Origin: an uncultured Clostridium sp.
GTDB lineage: Bacteria; Bacillota; Clostridia; TANB77; CAG-508
Direction of reading: 5' to 3'
Assembly (NCBI GenBank): GCA_947427205.1
Contig: CANEHB010000011.1
Location: forward strand, 1-54,799
Length of the DNA: 54,799 bases
Shown here: in pieces, positions 1 through 8,191 of the stretch
How positions within the stretch are numbered: position 1 is the stretch's first letter
Layout of the letters: every line of letters starts with the position of its first letter
Made by a program: the position numbers and the translations under genes
Notes under the pieces: generated by a model
Told to the model about the DNA's origin: nothing
What the model saw: the letters and a program-made list of their open reading frames with translations, nothing else
The model's database searches: none

Positions 1-2
1 GT

Positions 3-2210
3 GAAATTGTAAAAGGAATGCAAGATTGTATATATTATGATGTAAGTAAAGATCAAATAAATAATTTACAAGCTAATGAAAATGTAGGTTGTGCGATGGA
101 ATATAGAAGTGGTTTTGAAAAAGAGACTGGAGATATAAAAATAAAACCAATATATTATGATTATGAAATTCAAGAAATGAGTACATATAAACTTTTAAAA
201 GGAAATTTTCCAAACAAAGAAAATGAAGTTGTTATAGATGTAATAGTAGCAAAAGAACTTGGGATACAGGAAAATATAGGAGAGACTATTGAAATATTAG
301 GAGAAAAATTTATAATATCTGGTTTTATTGATTATGGAAAAGCTATGTATTATCCTACATTTTTTTCAAAAGAATATTCAGAATCAGGAGTATTATTTAA
401 AAACAGTACACTTGATGCTCTAATAAAAGTATCTCCAAATATGAAAATACCAAGCACAACATATATTAAAGATTTTTTTTATGAATTAGGAAAAACAAAT
501 GGAATTGAAAGAAAAAATATAAATCCCAATAATAGATTTGTTGATACATTTTCTATAAATATGCAAGAGCTTCAAACATTTATAGGTTTAAGTATTGTAG
601 TTCTTATAATAAGTGGAATTGTAATATATAGTATTTTTTACTTATCAGTATCTTCTAAAGTTAAAGAATATGCTCAATTAAGAACAATTGGAATGTCTAA
701 AAAACAAATTAAAAAACTAATAAAATTTGAAAGTCTTGAGTATTGCAAAATAGCAATACCACTAGGAATTGTAGTAGGTAGTATAATTTCATATTTTGTA
801 AGTTCAAATGGTTGGAATGTTTTAAATGCTTTAAAATTAGCGATTGTATCATGTATTTTAGGTACAATAGCAGTTTTTATATCTGTAACAAAACCTGCCA
901 AAAGAGCAAGTAATGTATCACCAATAGAAGGTTTAAGATATACTGGAAACAATGAAAATATTAAAGGAACAAATAAATTATGTAGAAATTTAACACCAAA
1001 TTCTTTGGGTAAAATTGAATTCAATAGAAATAGAAAAAAGACTAATATTACACTTATATCTTTAATTATTGGTGGAACATTATTTATTGGAGTATTAACT
1101 TTTACAGGTTCAATAAATAGTGAAAAATATGCAAGAAATGGTTATTTTAAAGATTGTGAATATAATTTAACATTTTCAATAGAAAGTTTAAGTGATAGTA
1201 AAAATGGTATTTATGATTTAGTAAGTAAAGGTAATACTCTTACCAAAATAAAAGAAGAACTAGAAAAACTAGAAGAGATTGATTATATAACAGATAGGAA
1301 AACTTATTTAGTAAAATTAGATACTAAAAATGATGTTATTAATGAAGAAATTGAAGCAATGAGTGAAGAGTTTCAAGAGGCTATGACAAAATCCTTAAAA
1401 AGTGGAACAGGAGATATTCATGAATTAACAGAAAAAAGTGAAGTATATCTGGGATATAGTGATGTTTTTGAAGAAGTGTATGGTTATATACCTAAAGTTG
1501 GAGATAAAATAACAATTCATTATTTTAATGGTGAAGATAAAACAATAGAATTAACTATTGGTGGAGTTGGAGATTCTGAATTTTCTAAATATGTAAGATT
1601 AATTGGATGGGTATTAATACCACAAAACATATATAATCAAATAACAGAAGGTATTGACAGTACATCTTATTTAGAAGTTACAACCAAAAATCATATTTAT
1701 AATGAAAATATAGATAATAAAGTTAAAAGTATTGTACAAAATTATGAAGATATATCATGTACAACATATTCTGAATGGCATGAAAATGCTCAAAAATCAG
1801 CAGAAACTTTTAAAAATGGAATTATAGGAATCTCAGCTTTTATAGTTTTATTTAGTGTAATTAATTTAATAAATACAGTTATTACAAGTATGGTTACACG
1901 TAGAAAAGAAATTGCTATATTACAATCAATGGGAATGACAAGAAAGCAAGTAAATAAAATGATTATTTCTGAAAATATATGGCTTGCAGTTCCAAATTGT
2001 TTAGCAAGTAGTATTATAGGACCAAGTTTTGCATATGGTGTTATAAAAATATTTGAAGAATTTGGAATGAATTATATGGAGTTTAAATTGCCTGTTTTAG
2101 CAATATTTGCATATTTATTAATTTCAATTCTTATTCCATCAATTATCGCAATAGGATGTATAAAAATATTTAATAAAGAATCAATAGTAGACAGATTGAG
2201 AGAGAATTAA
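3..2210 (+). CDS. FtsX-like ABC transporter permease (5' end outside window)
   Basis: Integral membrane permease of the FtsX/MacB type, which works with a separate ABC ATPase not in this window. The reading frame is open to the window edge, and the usual N-terminal membrane segment is missing, so the true start lies upstream; the first in-window ATG (18) is probably internal. About 735 codons are visible. The first FtsX domain has membrane segments near residues 190-300 with the typical run VKEYAQLRTIGMSKKQIKK. A large extracellular region follows, then a second FtsX domain near 600-720 with a matching REIAILQSMGMTRKQV run. This two-domain plan fits peptide-antibiotic or lipoprotein-type exporters. 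The substrate is unknown. A clear terminator follows the stop codon. Confidence 0.85.
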   Translation, partial: EIVKGMQDCIYYDVSKDQINNLQANENVGCAMEYRSGFEKETGDIKIKPIYYDYEIQEMSTYKLLKGNFPNKENEVVIDVIVAKELGIQENIGETIEILGEKFIISGFIDYGKAMYYPTFFSKEYSESGVLFKNSTLDALIKVSPNMKIPSTTYIKDFFYELGKTNGIERKNINPNNRFVDTFSINMQELQTFIGLSIVVLIISGIVIYSIFYLSVSSKVKEYAQLRTIGMSKKQIKKLIKFESLEYCKIAIPLGIVVGSIISYFVSSNGWNVLNALKLAIVSCILGTIAVFISVTKPAKRASNVSPIEGLRYTGNNENIKGTNKLCRNLTPNSLGKIEFNRNRKKTNITLISLIIGGTLFIGVLTFTGSINSEKYARNGYFKDCEYNLTFSIESLSDSKNGIYDLVSKGNTLTKIKEELEKLEEIDYITDRKTYLVKLDTKNDVINEEIEAMSEEFQEAMTKSLKSGTGDIHELTEKSEVYLGYSDVFEEVYGYIPKVGDKITIHYFNGEDKTIELTIGGVGDSEFSKYVRLIGWVLIPQNIYNQITEGIDSTSYLEVTTKNHIYNENIDNKVKSIVQNYEDISCTTYSEWHENAQKSAETFKNGIIGISAFIVLFSVINLINTVITSMVTRRKEIAILQSMGMTRKQVNKMIISENIWLAVPNCLASSIIGPSFAYGVIKIFEEFGMNYMEFKLPVLAIFAYLLISILIPSIIAIGCIKIFNKESIVDRLREN

Positions 2211-2220
2211 TATTAAAAAA

Positions 2221-2259
2221 TGAAATTTAGGGACGTTTCTTAAATTTCATTTTTTTTAT
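2221..2259 (+). terminator. intrinsic terminator after the FtsX permease
   Basis: A perfect 9-bp stem (TGAAATTTA / TAAATTTCA) with an 11-nt loop is followed by a run of T. It ends the permease transcript just ahead of the MerR-type promoter at 2269. Part of the loop and right arm recurs near 7571-7589. Confidence 0.85.
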
Positions 2260-2268
2260 AAAAAAGTA

Positions 2269-2299
2269 TTGACTTTGAGCTAACTCTAAGTGATACTAT
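2269..2299 (+). promoter_or_regulatory. MerR-type promoter 1 (19-bp spacer) for the cyclophilin-like gene
   Basis: TTGACT (2269-2274) and TACTAT (2294-2299) are 19 bp apart, the stretched spacing typical of MerR-activated promoters. The spacer holds a dyad CTTTGAG-CTAA-CTCTAAG (2273-2290). The same layout is seen at 2855 and 6597. The regulator encoded at 2909 is the obvious candidate to act here (inference). Confidence 0.8.
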
Positions 2300-2322
2300 A
2301 ATAAAAGTTGGAGGAAAACAAT

Positions 2323-2844
2323 ATGAAAAAAATTCCTAAAGTAATTATAGTATTTATATTAATAATTATAGCTTACTTCTTTTTACTCCAAGAAGATAAA
2401 TACATTATTAATAGTGAAATATCAAATAATTTGGAAAATAATTTAGAAGTTGAAAATCAAACAATAACTGAAATCAAAGAAATGGAGAAGATTATGAAAA
2501 TTAATATTAGAATAAATGAAAGAAATTTAATAGCAACATTAAATGATAATTCTTCATCAAAAGCACTTATTGAAAGACTTGAAGAAGGTGAACTTACAAT
2601 AAAAATGCAAGACTACTCTAACTTTGAAAAAGTAGGAAATCTAGGATTTAACTTGCCAAGAAATGATGAACAAATTTCTACTGATTATGGAGATTTAATA
2701 TTATATCAAGGAAGTCAATTTGTAATTTATTATGATAAAAATAATTGGAATTTTACAAGACTTGGAAAAATAGATAATATAAGTCAAGATGAGTTAAAAG
2801 AAATTCTTGGAGATGGAAATGTTATAGTAACACTTTCGATATAA
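2323..2844 (+). CDS. membrane-anchored cyclophilin-like fold protein
   Basis: About 173 residues. An N-terminal hydrophobic segment (residues about 5-22) acts as signal anchor, followed by an acidic Asn-rich linker and a small beta domain from about residue 60. Runs such as ATLNDNSSSKALIERL, NDEQISTDYGDLILYQG and FVIYY match the bacterial cyclophilin-like family (PF18050). That family has a cyclophilin fold without proven isomerase activity and often sits in flavodoxin/reductase clusters. ATG 2323 was chosen because GGAGG lies 9 bases before it; a longer frame from TTG 2308 would overlap that site. Transcribed from a MerR-type promoter at 2269. Confidence 0.8.
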   Translation: MKKIPKVIIVFILIIIAYFFLLQEDKYIINSEISNNLENNLEVENQTITEIKEMEKIMKINIRINERNLIATLNDNSSSKALIERLEEGELTIKMQDYSNFEKVGNLGFNLPRNDEQISTDYGDLILYQGSQFVIYYDKNNWNFTRLGKIDNISQDELKEILGDGNVIVTLSI

Positions 2845-2854
2845 TAAAAAACTA

Positions 2855-2885
2855 TTGACTTGGAGTTAACTCCAAATGATATGAT
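2855..2885 (+). promoter_or_regulatory. MerR-type promoter 2 (19-bp spacer), autoregulatory
   Basis: TTGACT (2855-2860) and TATGAT (2880-2885) are separated by 19 bp. The spacer contains the perfect 16-bp palindrome TTGGAGTTAACTCCAA (2860-2875). It lies directly ahead of the MerR gene at 2909, which suggests autoregulation. Confidence 0.85.
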
Positions 2886-2908
2886 AAGAAAAAAATAAGG
2901 AGAAGAAT

Positions 2909-3292
2909 ATGACTATTTCAGAAGTGAGTAAAAAATATAATTTAACACAAGATACTTTAAGATATTATGAAAAAATTGGTATGCTTTCAAATGTACCAAG
3001 AAACGAAAGTGGTATAAGAAACTATGATGAAAATTCTTGTAAAAGAATCGAATTTGTAAAATGTATGAGAGATGCAGGAGTTGAAATTGAAGCTTTATTA
3101 GAATATATGAAGTTATTTGAAGAAGGAAAAAGTACTGCTAAAAGAAGAAAAGAAATATTAGAAGAGCAAAGAGAAAAACTATTAGAAAAACAAAAAAACA
3201 TTACAGCATCACTAGAAAGATTAGATTACAAAATTAAATTATATAATGATATTGTTTCTGGAAAAAAGAAAGATTTTACAGAATCTGTTTAA
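2909..3292 (+). CDS. MerR family transcriptional regulator
   Basis: 127 residues, the usual length of a short MerR protein with no large effector domain. The N-terminal winged helix reads TISEVSKKYNLTQDTLRYYEKIGML, here split as TISEVSKKYNLTQ and DTLRYYEKIGML, followed by the second helix segment and a long dimerisation coiled coil (residues about 75-115). Only one Cys pair candidate (CKRIEFVKC, about 48-56) is seen, so thiol or aldehyde sensing of the NmlR/AdhR kind is possible but unproven. The 19-bp-spacer promoters at 2269, 2855 and 6597 are its likely targets. GGAG lies shortly before ATG 2909. The 4Fe-4S aldo/keto reductase gene follows after 28 bases, probably in the same transcript. 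Confidence 0.9.
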   Translation: MTISEVSKKYNLTQDTLRYYEKIGMLSNVPRNESGIRNYDENSCKRIEFVKCMRDAGVEIEALLEYMKLFEEGKSTAKRRKEILEEQREKLLEKQKNITASLERLDYKIKLYNDIVSGKKKDFTESV

Positions 3293-3320
3293 AAAATATA
3301 AAATAATAAAGGAGGAAAGT

Positions 3321-4457
3321 ATGATTTACAAAGAATTTAAAGGTTTAAAATTATCAAATTTAGGATTAGGTACAATGAGATTACCTAACAAAGGTGTAAA
3401 TGGAGATACACCAATTGATGAAGAAGAAACAGCAAGAATGGTAGAATATGCAATAAATAAAGGCATAAACTATTTTGATACAGCATGGGGGTATCATAAT
3501 GGAGAATCAGAACTTGTAATAGGTAAAGTTTTACAAAAATATCCAAGAGAAAGTTTCTATTTAGCAACTAAATTTCCAGGTTATGATGTATCTAATATGG
3601 ACAAAGTAGAAGAAATTTTTGAAAAACAACTAGAAAAAACAGGAATGGAATATTTTGACTTTTACTTAATTCATAATGTTTATGAAAGAAATGTTGATCC
3701 ATACTTAGATGAAAAATATGGAATATTAGATTACTTATTAAAACAAAAAGAAAATGGAAGAATTAAGCATTTAGGATTTTCAGTACATGGAAGTTTTGAT
3801 GTTATGAAAAAATTTTTAGATAGTAGATATGGGGAACATATGGAATTCTGTCAAGTTCAATTAAACTACCTAGATTATGAATTCCAAGACGCTAAAGCTA
3901 AATTAAAGTTATTAAAAGAACTTAACATTCCAGTTTGGGTTATGGAACCATTAAGAGGTGGAAAGCTTGCAAAACTTTCAGAAGAAAATGAAACTAAACT
4001 AAAAGCTCTTAGATCAAATGAAACAGTGCCAGCTTGGGCATTTAGATTTTTACAATCTATACCAGAAGTTACAATGGTACTTTCAGGAATGTCAAATATG
4101 GAGCAATTAGAACAAAACATCAAAACTTTTGAAGAGGATAAACCATTAAGTGAAAATGAAATGAAAGAATTAATAGAAATGGCAAGAGAAATGGTAAATG
4201 GAAAAACACTACCATGTACTTCTTGTAGATATTGTACAGCACATTGTCCAAAAGGAATTGATATTCCAAAGATTTTAGCATTATATAATGAACATGTATT
4301 TACAGGTGGAGGTTTTATTGCTCCAATGGCTATAAGTGCATTACCAGATGATAAAAAACCAAGTGCTTGTATAGGATGTAAATCATGTGAAGCAGTTTGC
4401 CCACAACAATTAAAAATAGCAGAAGCAATGTCTAATTTTGTAGACTTATTAAAATAG
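3321..4457 (+). CDS. aldo/keto reductase with C-terminal 4Fe-4S domain
   Basis: Predicted NADPH-dependent carbonyl reductase of 378 residues. The barrel carries the usual tetrad: Asp53 (in YFDTAWGY), Tyr58, Lys84 (ATKFPG) and a His near 118 (LIHNVY). The last 90 residues hold two cysteine clusters, CTSCRYCTAHCP and CIGCKSCEAVCP, matching the ferredoxin-like tail of the AKR subfamily common in anaerobes. Start 3321 follows AAGGAGGAAAGT; an upstream extension to 3246 would overlap the MerR gene and has no ribosome site. Co-transcription with merR and the next gene is likely. The natural substrate is unknown; aldehyde or quinone detoxification is inferred from context. Confidence 0.92.
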   Translation: MIYKEFKGLKLSNLGLGTMRLPNKGVNGDTPIDEEETARMVEYAINKGINYFDTAWGYHNGESELVIGKVLQKYPRESFYLATKFPGYDVSNMDKVEEIFEKQLEKTGMEYFDFYLIHNVYERNVDPYLDEKYGILDYLLKQKENGRIKHLGFSVHGSFDVMKKFLDSRYGEHMEFCQVQLNYLDYEFQDAKAKLKLLKELNIPVWVMEPLRGGKLAKLSEENETKLKALRSNETVPAWAFRFLQSIPEVTMVLSGMSNMEQLEQNIKTFEEDKPLSENEMKELIEMAREMVNGKTLPCTSCRYCTAHCPKGIDIPKILALYNEHVFTGGGFIAPMAISALPDDKKPSACIGCKSCEAVCPQQLKIAEAMSNFVDLLK

Positions 4458-4545
4458 TTTAAATATATATGTAAGCAAATATATAAGATTACAAACTGTA
4501 ATAGATAAATTTTAACAGTTTATTAAATATTAGGAGGATTTAAAA

Positions 4546-5112
4546 ATGGAAAAAGTAGAAAGTATTAAAAAGACTAATCGTTTAACAGAAATTTTATCAA
4601 ATAGAAAGGTCAAATATGCTGTTGGAACAGCTTTATTAAGTGGATTTGGAATTGCTATTCCTAGAATATTTCATCTTTTAGCAGGAGCTAGTGCTGGTGC
4701 AACATTTTTACCAATGCATATTTGTGTTCTAATTTCAGCATTAATTTTTGGTACTATGAGTAGTACTATTGTTGCTGGAAGTTCAATTGTATTTAGTTAC
4801 TTATTAACTGGAATGCCAAGTCTAGCTAGACTTCCATATATGTTAATAGAACTTGCAATATATGGAATTTTACTAAGTTTATTTAACAAAAAGTTTAATT
4901 CATATGTATCACTTATCAGTACAATGATTTTAGGAAGAATTTTATATGCAGGAGTTTTATTTTCAGCAGTTAATATTTTAGGCTTATCAAGCTATGGAAT
5001 TTCAGTAATGGAAAGCGTAAAAATGGGAATACCAGGAATAATTTTACAATTATTATTTGTTCCAGTTTTAGCTAAAATAATAAATAAAGGATTAAATTTG
5101 AAAAATGACTAA
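4546..5112 (+). CDS. ECF-type transporter S component-like membrane protein
   Basis: 188 residues with about five to six hydrophobic segments after a short polar N-terminus. The run LPMHICVLISALIFG and a following GSSIVFSYLLTGMPSLAR segment are typical of substrate-binding S components of energy-coupling-factor transporters (PF12822 type). These bind a vitamin or other micronutrient and use a shared EcfA/A'/T module, which is not in this window. The substrate cannot be read from the sequence. GGAGG precedes ATG 4546. The downstream DUF1893 gene overlaps by 8 bases, indicating translational coupling and a shared task with the upstream 4Fe-4S reductase. Confidence 0.8.
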   Translation: MEKVESIKKTNRLTEILSNRKVKYAVGTALLSGFGIAIPRIFHLLAGASAGATFLPMHICVLISALIFGTMSSTIVAGSSIVFSYLLTGMPSLARLPYMLIELAIYGILLSLFNKKFNSYVSLISTMILGRILYAGVLFSAVNILGLSSYGISVMESVKMGIPGIILQLLFVPVLAKIINKGLNLKND

Positions 5113-5509
5113 TTTAGAAATTGTAAAGCAAAAATTGTATGAAAAAAATGCAAGTTTAGTAGTTTTATATGCAAATGGAGAATGCAAAGAATATTATCAA
5201 AATAGAATTAATGATATAAAAGATATTTTAAGAGAAGATAAATCTGCTTTAAAAGATACTATTATAGCAGATAAAGTAATAGGAAAAGTAGCTGGCTCAA
5301 TACTAACTGTTGCAGGAGTTAAAGAAATATATGCAGATGTTATAAGTCAATATGCAATTCCAGTTTTACAAGAAAATAATGTAAAATATGAATATAAGAC
5401 TTTAACTGAATATGTTATAAACAATAGCAAAACTGGAATGTGTCCTATGGAAAATAAGTATAAAGATGAAAAAGATATTTATAAAATTTATGATGAAATG
5501 ATAAAATAA
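5105..5509 (+). CDS. DUF1893 family protein
   Basis: 134 residues, resembling the DUF1893 family (PF08973; structure known for Thermotoga TM1506, a deaminase-like fold). Visible family features are the N-terminal strand ASLVVLYANGE, the ADKVIGKVAGSI helix, and a Cys near the C-terminus (TGMCPME). The biochemical role of the family is not established. The gene starts inside the end of the ECF S-component gene (8-base overlap) with only a weak AAAGG upstream, so translation is probably coupled. A strong hairpin terminator follows the stop, closing the merR-AKR-ECF-DUF1893 transcript. Confidence 0.82.
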   Translation: MTNLEIVKQKLYEKNASLVVLYANGECKEYYQNRINDIKDILREDKSALKDTIIADKVIGKVAGSILTVAGVKEIYADVISQYAIPVLQENNVKYEYKTLTEYVINNSKTGMCPMENKYKDEKDIYKIYDEMIK

Positions 5510-5520
5510 ATATACTAACA

Positions 5521-5552
5521 AAATAAGTCGAAATTTTTCGGCTTATTTTGTT
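5521..5552 (+). terminator. intrinsic terminator
   Basis: AAATAAGTCGAA pairs with TTCGGCTTATTT (one G-T wobble), followed by a T-rich stretch. It ends the operon that begins at the MerR promoters. Confidence 0.85.
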
Positions 5553-5611
5553 TCTTTTTATTTATGGTAATGATATAATTTTTTTACTTTTAAAAGTTTG
5601 AGAGGTGTAAT

Positions 5612-6511
5612 TTGAAAAAAGAATTTATAAAAACCAGAGATGAATATAATTTAGATGTTCACATATTTGAAGTGGAAAATCCAAGAGCTGTAATACAAGT
5701 TATACATGGTATGGAAGAACATCAAGAACGTTATGAAGATATAATAAAAGTTTTAAATAAAAAAGGTTTTTTAGTAGTTAGTTCAGATATGAGAGGTCAT
5801 GGAAAATCTTGTAAAGAGTTAGGATTTTTTAAAGAAAAAGATGGATATGTAGAACTTATAGAAGACCAAAAGATAATTACTAAATTTATAAAAGAGCATT
5901 TTAAGAATATTCCAATTTATATATTAGCACATTCAATGGGGACAATTATAACTCGAGTTTTACTTCAAGAAAATTCTAAAGATTATGAGAAAGTGGCTCT
6001 TTCAGGCTATCCAAATTATCAAAGAGGTGCACATATAGGTATACTTTTGGCAAATATAATAAGCAAAATTCATGGTCCAAAATATAAATCAAAATTTATT
6101 TCTTATTTAAGTGTAGATACATTTAATAATGAAATAAAAAATCCAAAAACAAAGTATGATTGGATATGTCATAATGAAGAAAATGTAAAGTCATATATTG
6201 ATGATCCATATTGTGGAATAGGTTTTACATGTTCTGCGTTTAGAGATTTATTTAAGCTTATAATAATGATGCATAAAACTGAATTGTATAATAATGTAAA
6301 TAAAGACATAGAGTTACTCTTATTAAGAGGACTTGACGATCCATGTATAGGAGGAGATAAAGGAGCAAATGATTCATATAAAGTCTTATCTGATGCTGGA
6401 TTTAGTAAAATTGAAAAAATTAATTATCCTAATATGAGACATGAGATATTGGCAGAGAAGGATAATAAAAAAGTGTATAATGATTTAATAAAGTTTTATA
6501 GTAAAAACTAA
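5612..6511 (+). CDS. alpha/beta hydrolase, monoacylglycerol-lipase type
   Basis: 299 residues. Shows the serine-aminopeptidase/lysophospholipase pattern: oxyanion-region HGMEEHQERY (about 32-41), SSDMRGHGKS (57-66), and the nucleophile elbow AHSMG with Ser108. An acidic residue in the LRGLDDPC strand and His in the NMRHE run near the C-terminus complete the likely triad. No signal peptide is visible, so it should be cytoplasmic and act on small lipid or ester substrates. Translation appears to begin at TTG 5612, with GAGAGGTG seven bases before it; no ATG with a ribosome site fits as well. It is flanked by terminator and MerR promoter and seems to be a single-gene unit. Confidence 0.87.
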   Translation: MKKEFIKTRDEYNLDVHIFEVENPRAVIQVIHGMEEHQERYEDIIKVLNKKGFLVVSSDMRGHGKSCKELGFFKEKDGYVELIEDQKIITKFIKEHFKNIPIYILAHSMGTIITRVLLQENSKDYEKVALSGYPNYQRGAHIGILLANIISKIHGPKYKSKFISYLSVDTFNNEIKNPKTKYDWICHNEENVKSYIDDPYCGIGFTCSAFRDLFKLIIMMHKTELYNNVNKDIELLLLRGLDDPCIGGDKGANDSYKVLSDAGFSKIEKINYPNMRHEILAEKDNKKVYNDLIKFYSKN

Positions 6512-6596
6512 ATATAAAATAATAAAAGGATAATTCAGAATAGAGCAAATAATGTTAAGATTGCTTTATAAAGAATTATTTTTTTTGAAAAAACTC

Positions 6597-6627
6597 TTGA
6601 CTTAGAGTAAGCTCTAAGGTGTATAAA
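6597..6627 (+). promoter_or_regulatory. MerR-type promoter 3 (19-bp spacer)
   Basis: TTGACT (6597-6602) and TATAAA (6622-6627) have a 19-bp spacer holding the perfect dyad CTTAGAG-TAAG-CTCTAAG (6601-6618). It is 3.7 kb from the MerR gene but matches promoters 1 and 2. It drives the SDR remnant and then the CMD-cupin gene. Confidence 0.83.
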
Positions 6628-6659
6628 ATATATAGATTAGAAAATACGGAGGAAGAATA

Positions 6660-6731
6660 ATGAATGATGTAATGATTTTAACTGGTGCAGGACAAATAGG
6701 AATGACATGTGCTAGGCGAATAGAATGGTAA
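6660..6731 (+). pseudogene. N-terminal remnant of a Rossmann-fold short-chain dehydrogenase
   Basis: ATG 6660 follows a good GGAGGAAGA site and encodes 23 residues containing the nucleotide-binding run MILTGAGQIGMTCARRI, then stops. The TGxGxxG glycine motif is the start of an SDR enzyme of about 250 residues; the rest is absent. The space between this stop and the next gene is only 55 bases and shows no further SDR sequence, so the gene was cut down by an internal deletion. The intact MerR promoter ahead of it now feeds the CMD-cupin gene. A short functional peptide is possible but less likely. Confidence 0.65.
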
Positions 6732-6786
6732 ATTAAAGCCAACAAATAGTTAGATGATAAATTGAATTATAAAGGAGGAATTTTTA

Positions 6787-7524
6787 ATGGAAAAGCAAAC
6801 AGCTGGAAGAGAAAATTTAGGAGAATTAGCGCCTAAGTTTGCACAGTTAAATGATGATGTATTATTTGGAGAGGTGTGGTCAAGAGAAGATAAGTTATCA
6901 TTAAGAGATAGATCTATGATTACAATATCTGCATTAATGGCACAGGGACTATTTCCACAATTAAAATCACACTTTGTTTTAGGAAAGAAACATGGAGTAA
7001 CAAAAAAAGAAGCAGTTGAAATTGTAACACAAATTGCTTTTTATGCAGGATGGCCAAAAGCTTGGAGTGCATTTTCATTAATAAATGAAGTATATAGTGA
7101 TGAAAGTGTAACAGAAATACATGGTGGAGCTTTTGGAATGGGAGCACCAAATGAAGAGTTTGCACAATATTTCAAAGGAAATTCATACTTAAAACCATTA
7201 ACTCAAAAAGGAGAATCAGCAGTATTTTTAGCAAATGTTACATTTGAGCCTGCATGTAGAAATAATTGGCATATACACCATGCTACATCTGGAGGTGGAC
7301 AAATATTAATTTGTGTTGAAGGAGAAGGTTGGTATCAAGAAGAAGGAAAAAAAGCACAAAGCTTAAAATTAGGAGATGTAGTTGTTATACCAGCAAATGT
7401 TAAACACTGGCATGGAGCAAAAAAAGATTCTTGGTTTAGTCATATAGCTGTTGAAGTGCCTGGAGAAAATACAAAAACAGAATGGTGTGAAGAAGTTTCT
7501 GATGAACAATACAATAAACTTTAA
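6787..7524 (+). CDS. carboxymuconolactone decarboxylase-cupin fusion protein
   Basis: 245 residues with two modules. Residues about 10-110 are an AhpD-like/CMD helical domain (SLRDRSMITISALMAQG, HGVTKKEAVEIVTQIAFYAG). It lacks the CxxC pair of AhpD peroxidase partners. Residues about 140-235 are a single cupin: a metal-binding HIHH run followed by EGEGWYQEEG and GDVVVIPANVKHWHGA. CMD-cupin fusions are common beside aldo/keto reductases and flavodoxins in Firmicutes; the reaction is uncertain. AAGGAGG lies before ATG 6787. Probably transcribed from the MerR-type promoter at 6597. Confidence 0.88.
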   Translation: MEKQTAGRENLGELAPKFAQLNDDVLFGEVWSREDKLSLRDRSMITISALMAQGLFPQLKSHFVLGKKHGVTKKEAVEIVTQIAFYAGWPKAWSAFSLINEVYSDESVTEIHGGAFGMGAPNEEFAQYFKGNSYLKPLTQKGESAVFLANVTFEPACRNNWHIHHATSGGGQILICVEGEGWYQEEGKKAQSLKLGDVVVIPANVKHWHGAKKDSWFSHIAVEVPGENTKTEWCEEVSDEQYNKL

Positions 7525-7589
7525 TGAAATTTATGGATGTTGAAAATTTCACTGCTTTAAATAAAATAAAAAGACGTCTCTAAATTTCA
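7525..7589 (+). repeat. partial copy of the 2221-2250 hairpin element
   Basis: TGAAATTT (7525-7532) and AAATTTCA (7544-7551) form an 8-bp stem. A second piece at 7571-7589 (AGACGTCTCTAAATTTCA) resembles the right half of the terminator at 2221-2250. No T tract follows, so termination here is doubtful. It may be a degenerate intergenic repeat. Confidence 0.4.
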
Positions 7590-7613
7590 AAATAAATATA
7601 GAGGAGAAATAAA

Positions 7614-8096
7614 ATGAATAATACATTAGTTATTTATTATAGTTTTAGTGGAAATTCAAAAAAGGTAGCTGAATATGTAAAAAACAAAATTGGTGCAGAT
7701 TTATTAGAATTAGAACCAAAAAATCCATTTTCAGATAATTATGATGAAGTAGTTGATGAATGGCAAAATAATGATATAAAAAGAGATGTTGAAATAAAAC
7801 CAATTAATGTAGATTTATCAAAATATTCAAAAATAGTTCTAATTACAGGTACATGGTGGTATGGAATAACACCTGTTATGAAAAAATTTCTTAAAGAAAA
7901 CAATTTAGAAGGAAAAGATGTTATTGTAGCTGCTTCAAATGCTGGATGGCTTGGACATTGTTTTAAAGATTATGAGACACTTGTAAAAGGAAATATAAAG
8001 AGTGAACTTGATTTAGTGTTCTCAAGCATTGAAGGTGAAAGAGATAGAATGATAACAACAACTAGTGAAGTAGACAATTGGATAGAAAAATTATAA
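7614..8096 (+). CDS. flavodoxin
   Basis: 160 residues, cytoplasmic, without signal peptide. The FMN phosphate loop is YYSFSGNSKKVAE (about 9-21); the aromatic loops GTWWYGITP (about 80-88) and ASNAGW (about 104-109) would enclose the flavin. Such short-chain flavodoxins transfer electrons to reductases or, in stress clusters, act as FMN-dependent quinone or nitro reductase relatives. GAGGAGAAAT precedes ATG 7614. It probably belongs to the CMD-cupin transcript and ends at the shared hairpin with the convergent LysR gene. Confidence 0.88.
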   Translation: MNNTLVIYYSFSGNSKKVAEYVKNKIGADLLELEPKNPFSDNYDEVVDEWQNNDIKRDVEIKPINVDLSKYSKIVLITGTWWYGITPVMKKFLKENNLEGKDVIVAASNAGWLGHCFKDYETLVKGNIKSELDLVFSSIEGERDRMITTTSEVDNWIEKL

Positions 8097-8110
8097 AATC
8101 AAAAAGTGAA

Positions 8111-8166
8111 ATAAAAGTTCACAAGCTACAATAAATGAAAAATAGTTTGTGAACTTTTATATTTTT
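8111..8166. terminator. bidirectional terminator between flavodoxin and LysR gene
   Basis: ATAAAAGTTCACAA (8111-8124) pairs perfectly with TTGTGAACTTTTAT (8147-8160); A-rich and T-rich flanks suit termination from both sides of two convergent genes. Confidence 0.75.
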
Positions 8167-8191
8167 GACAATAAATTTATAAATTTGATTT

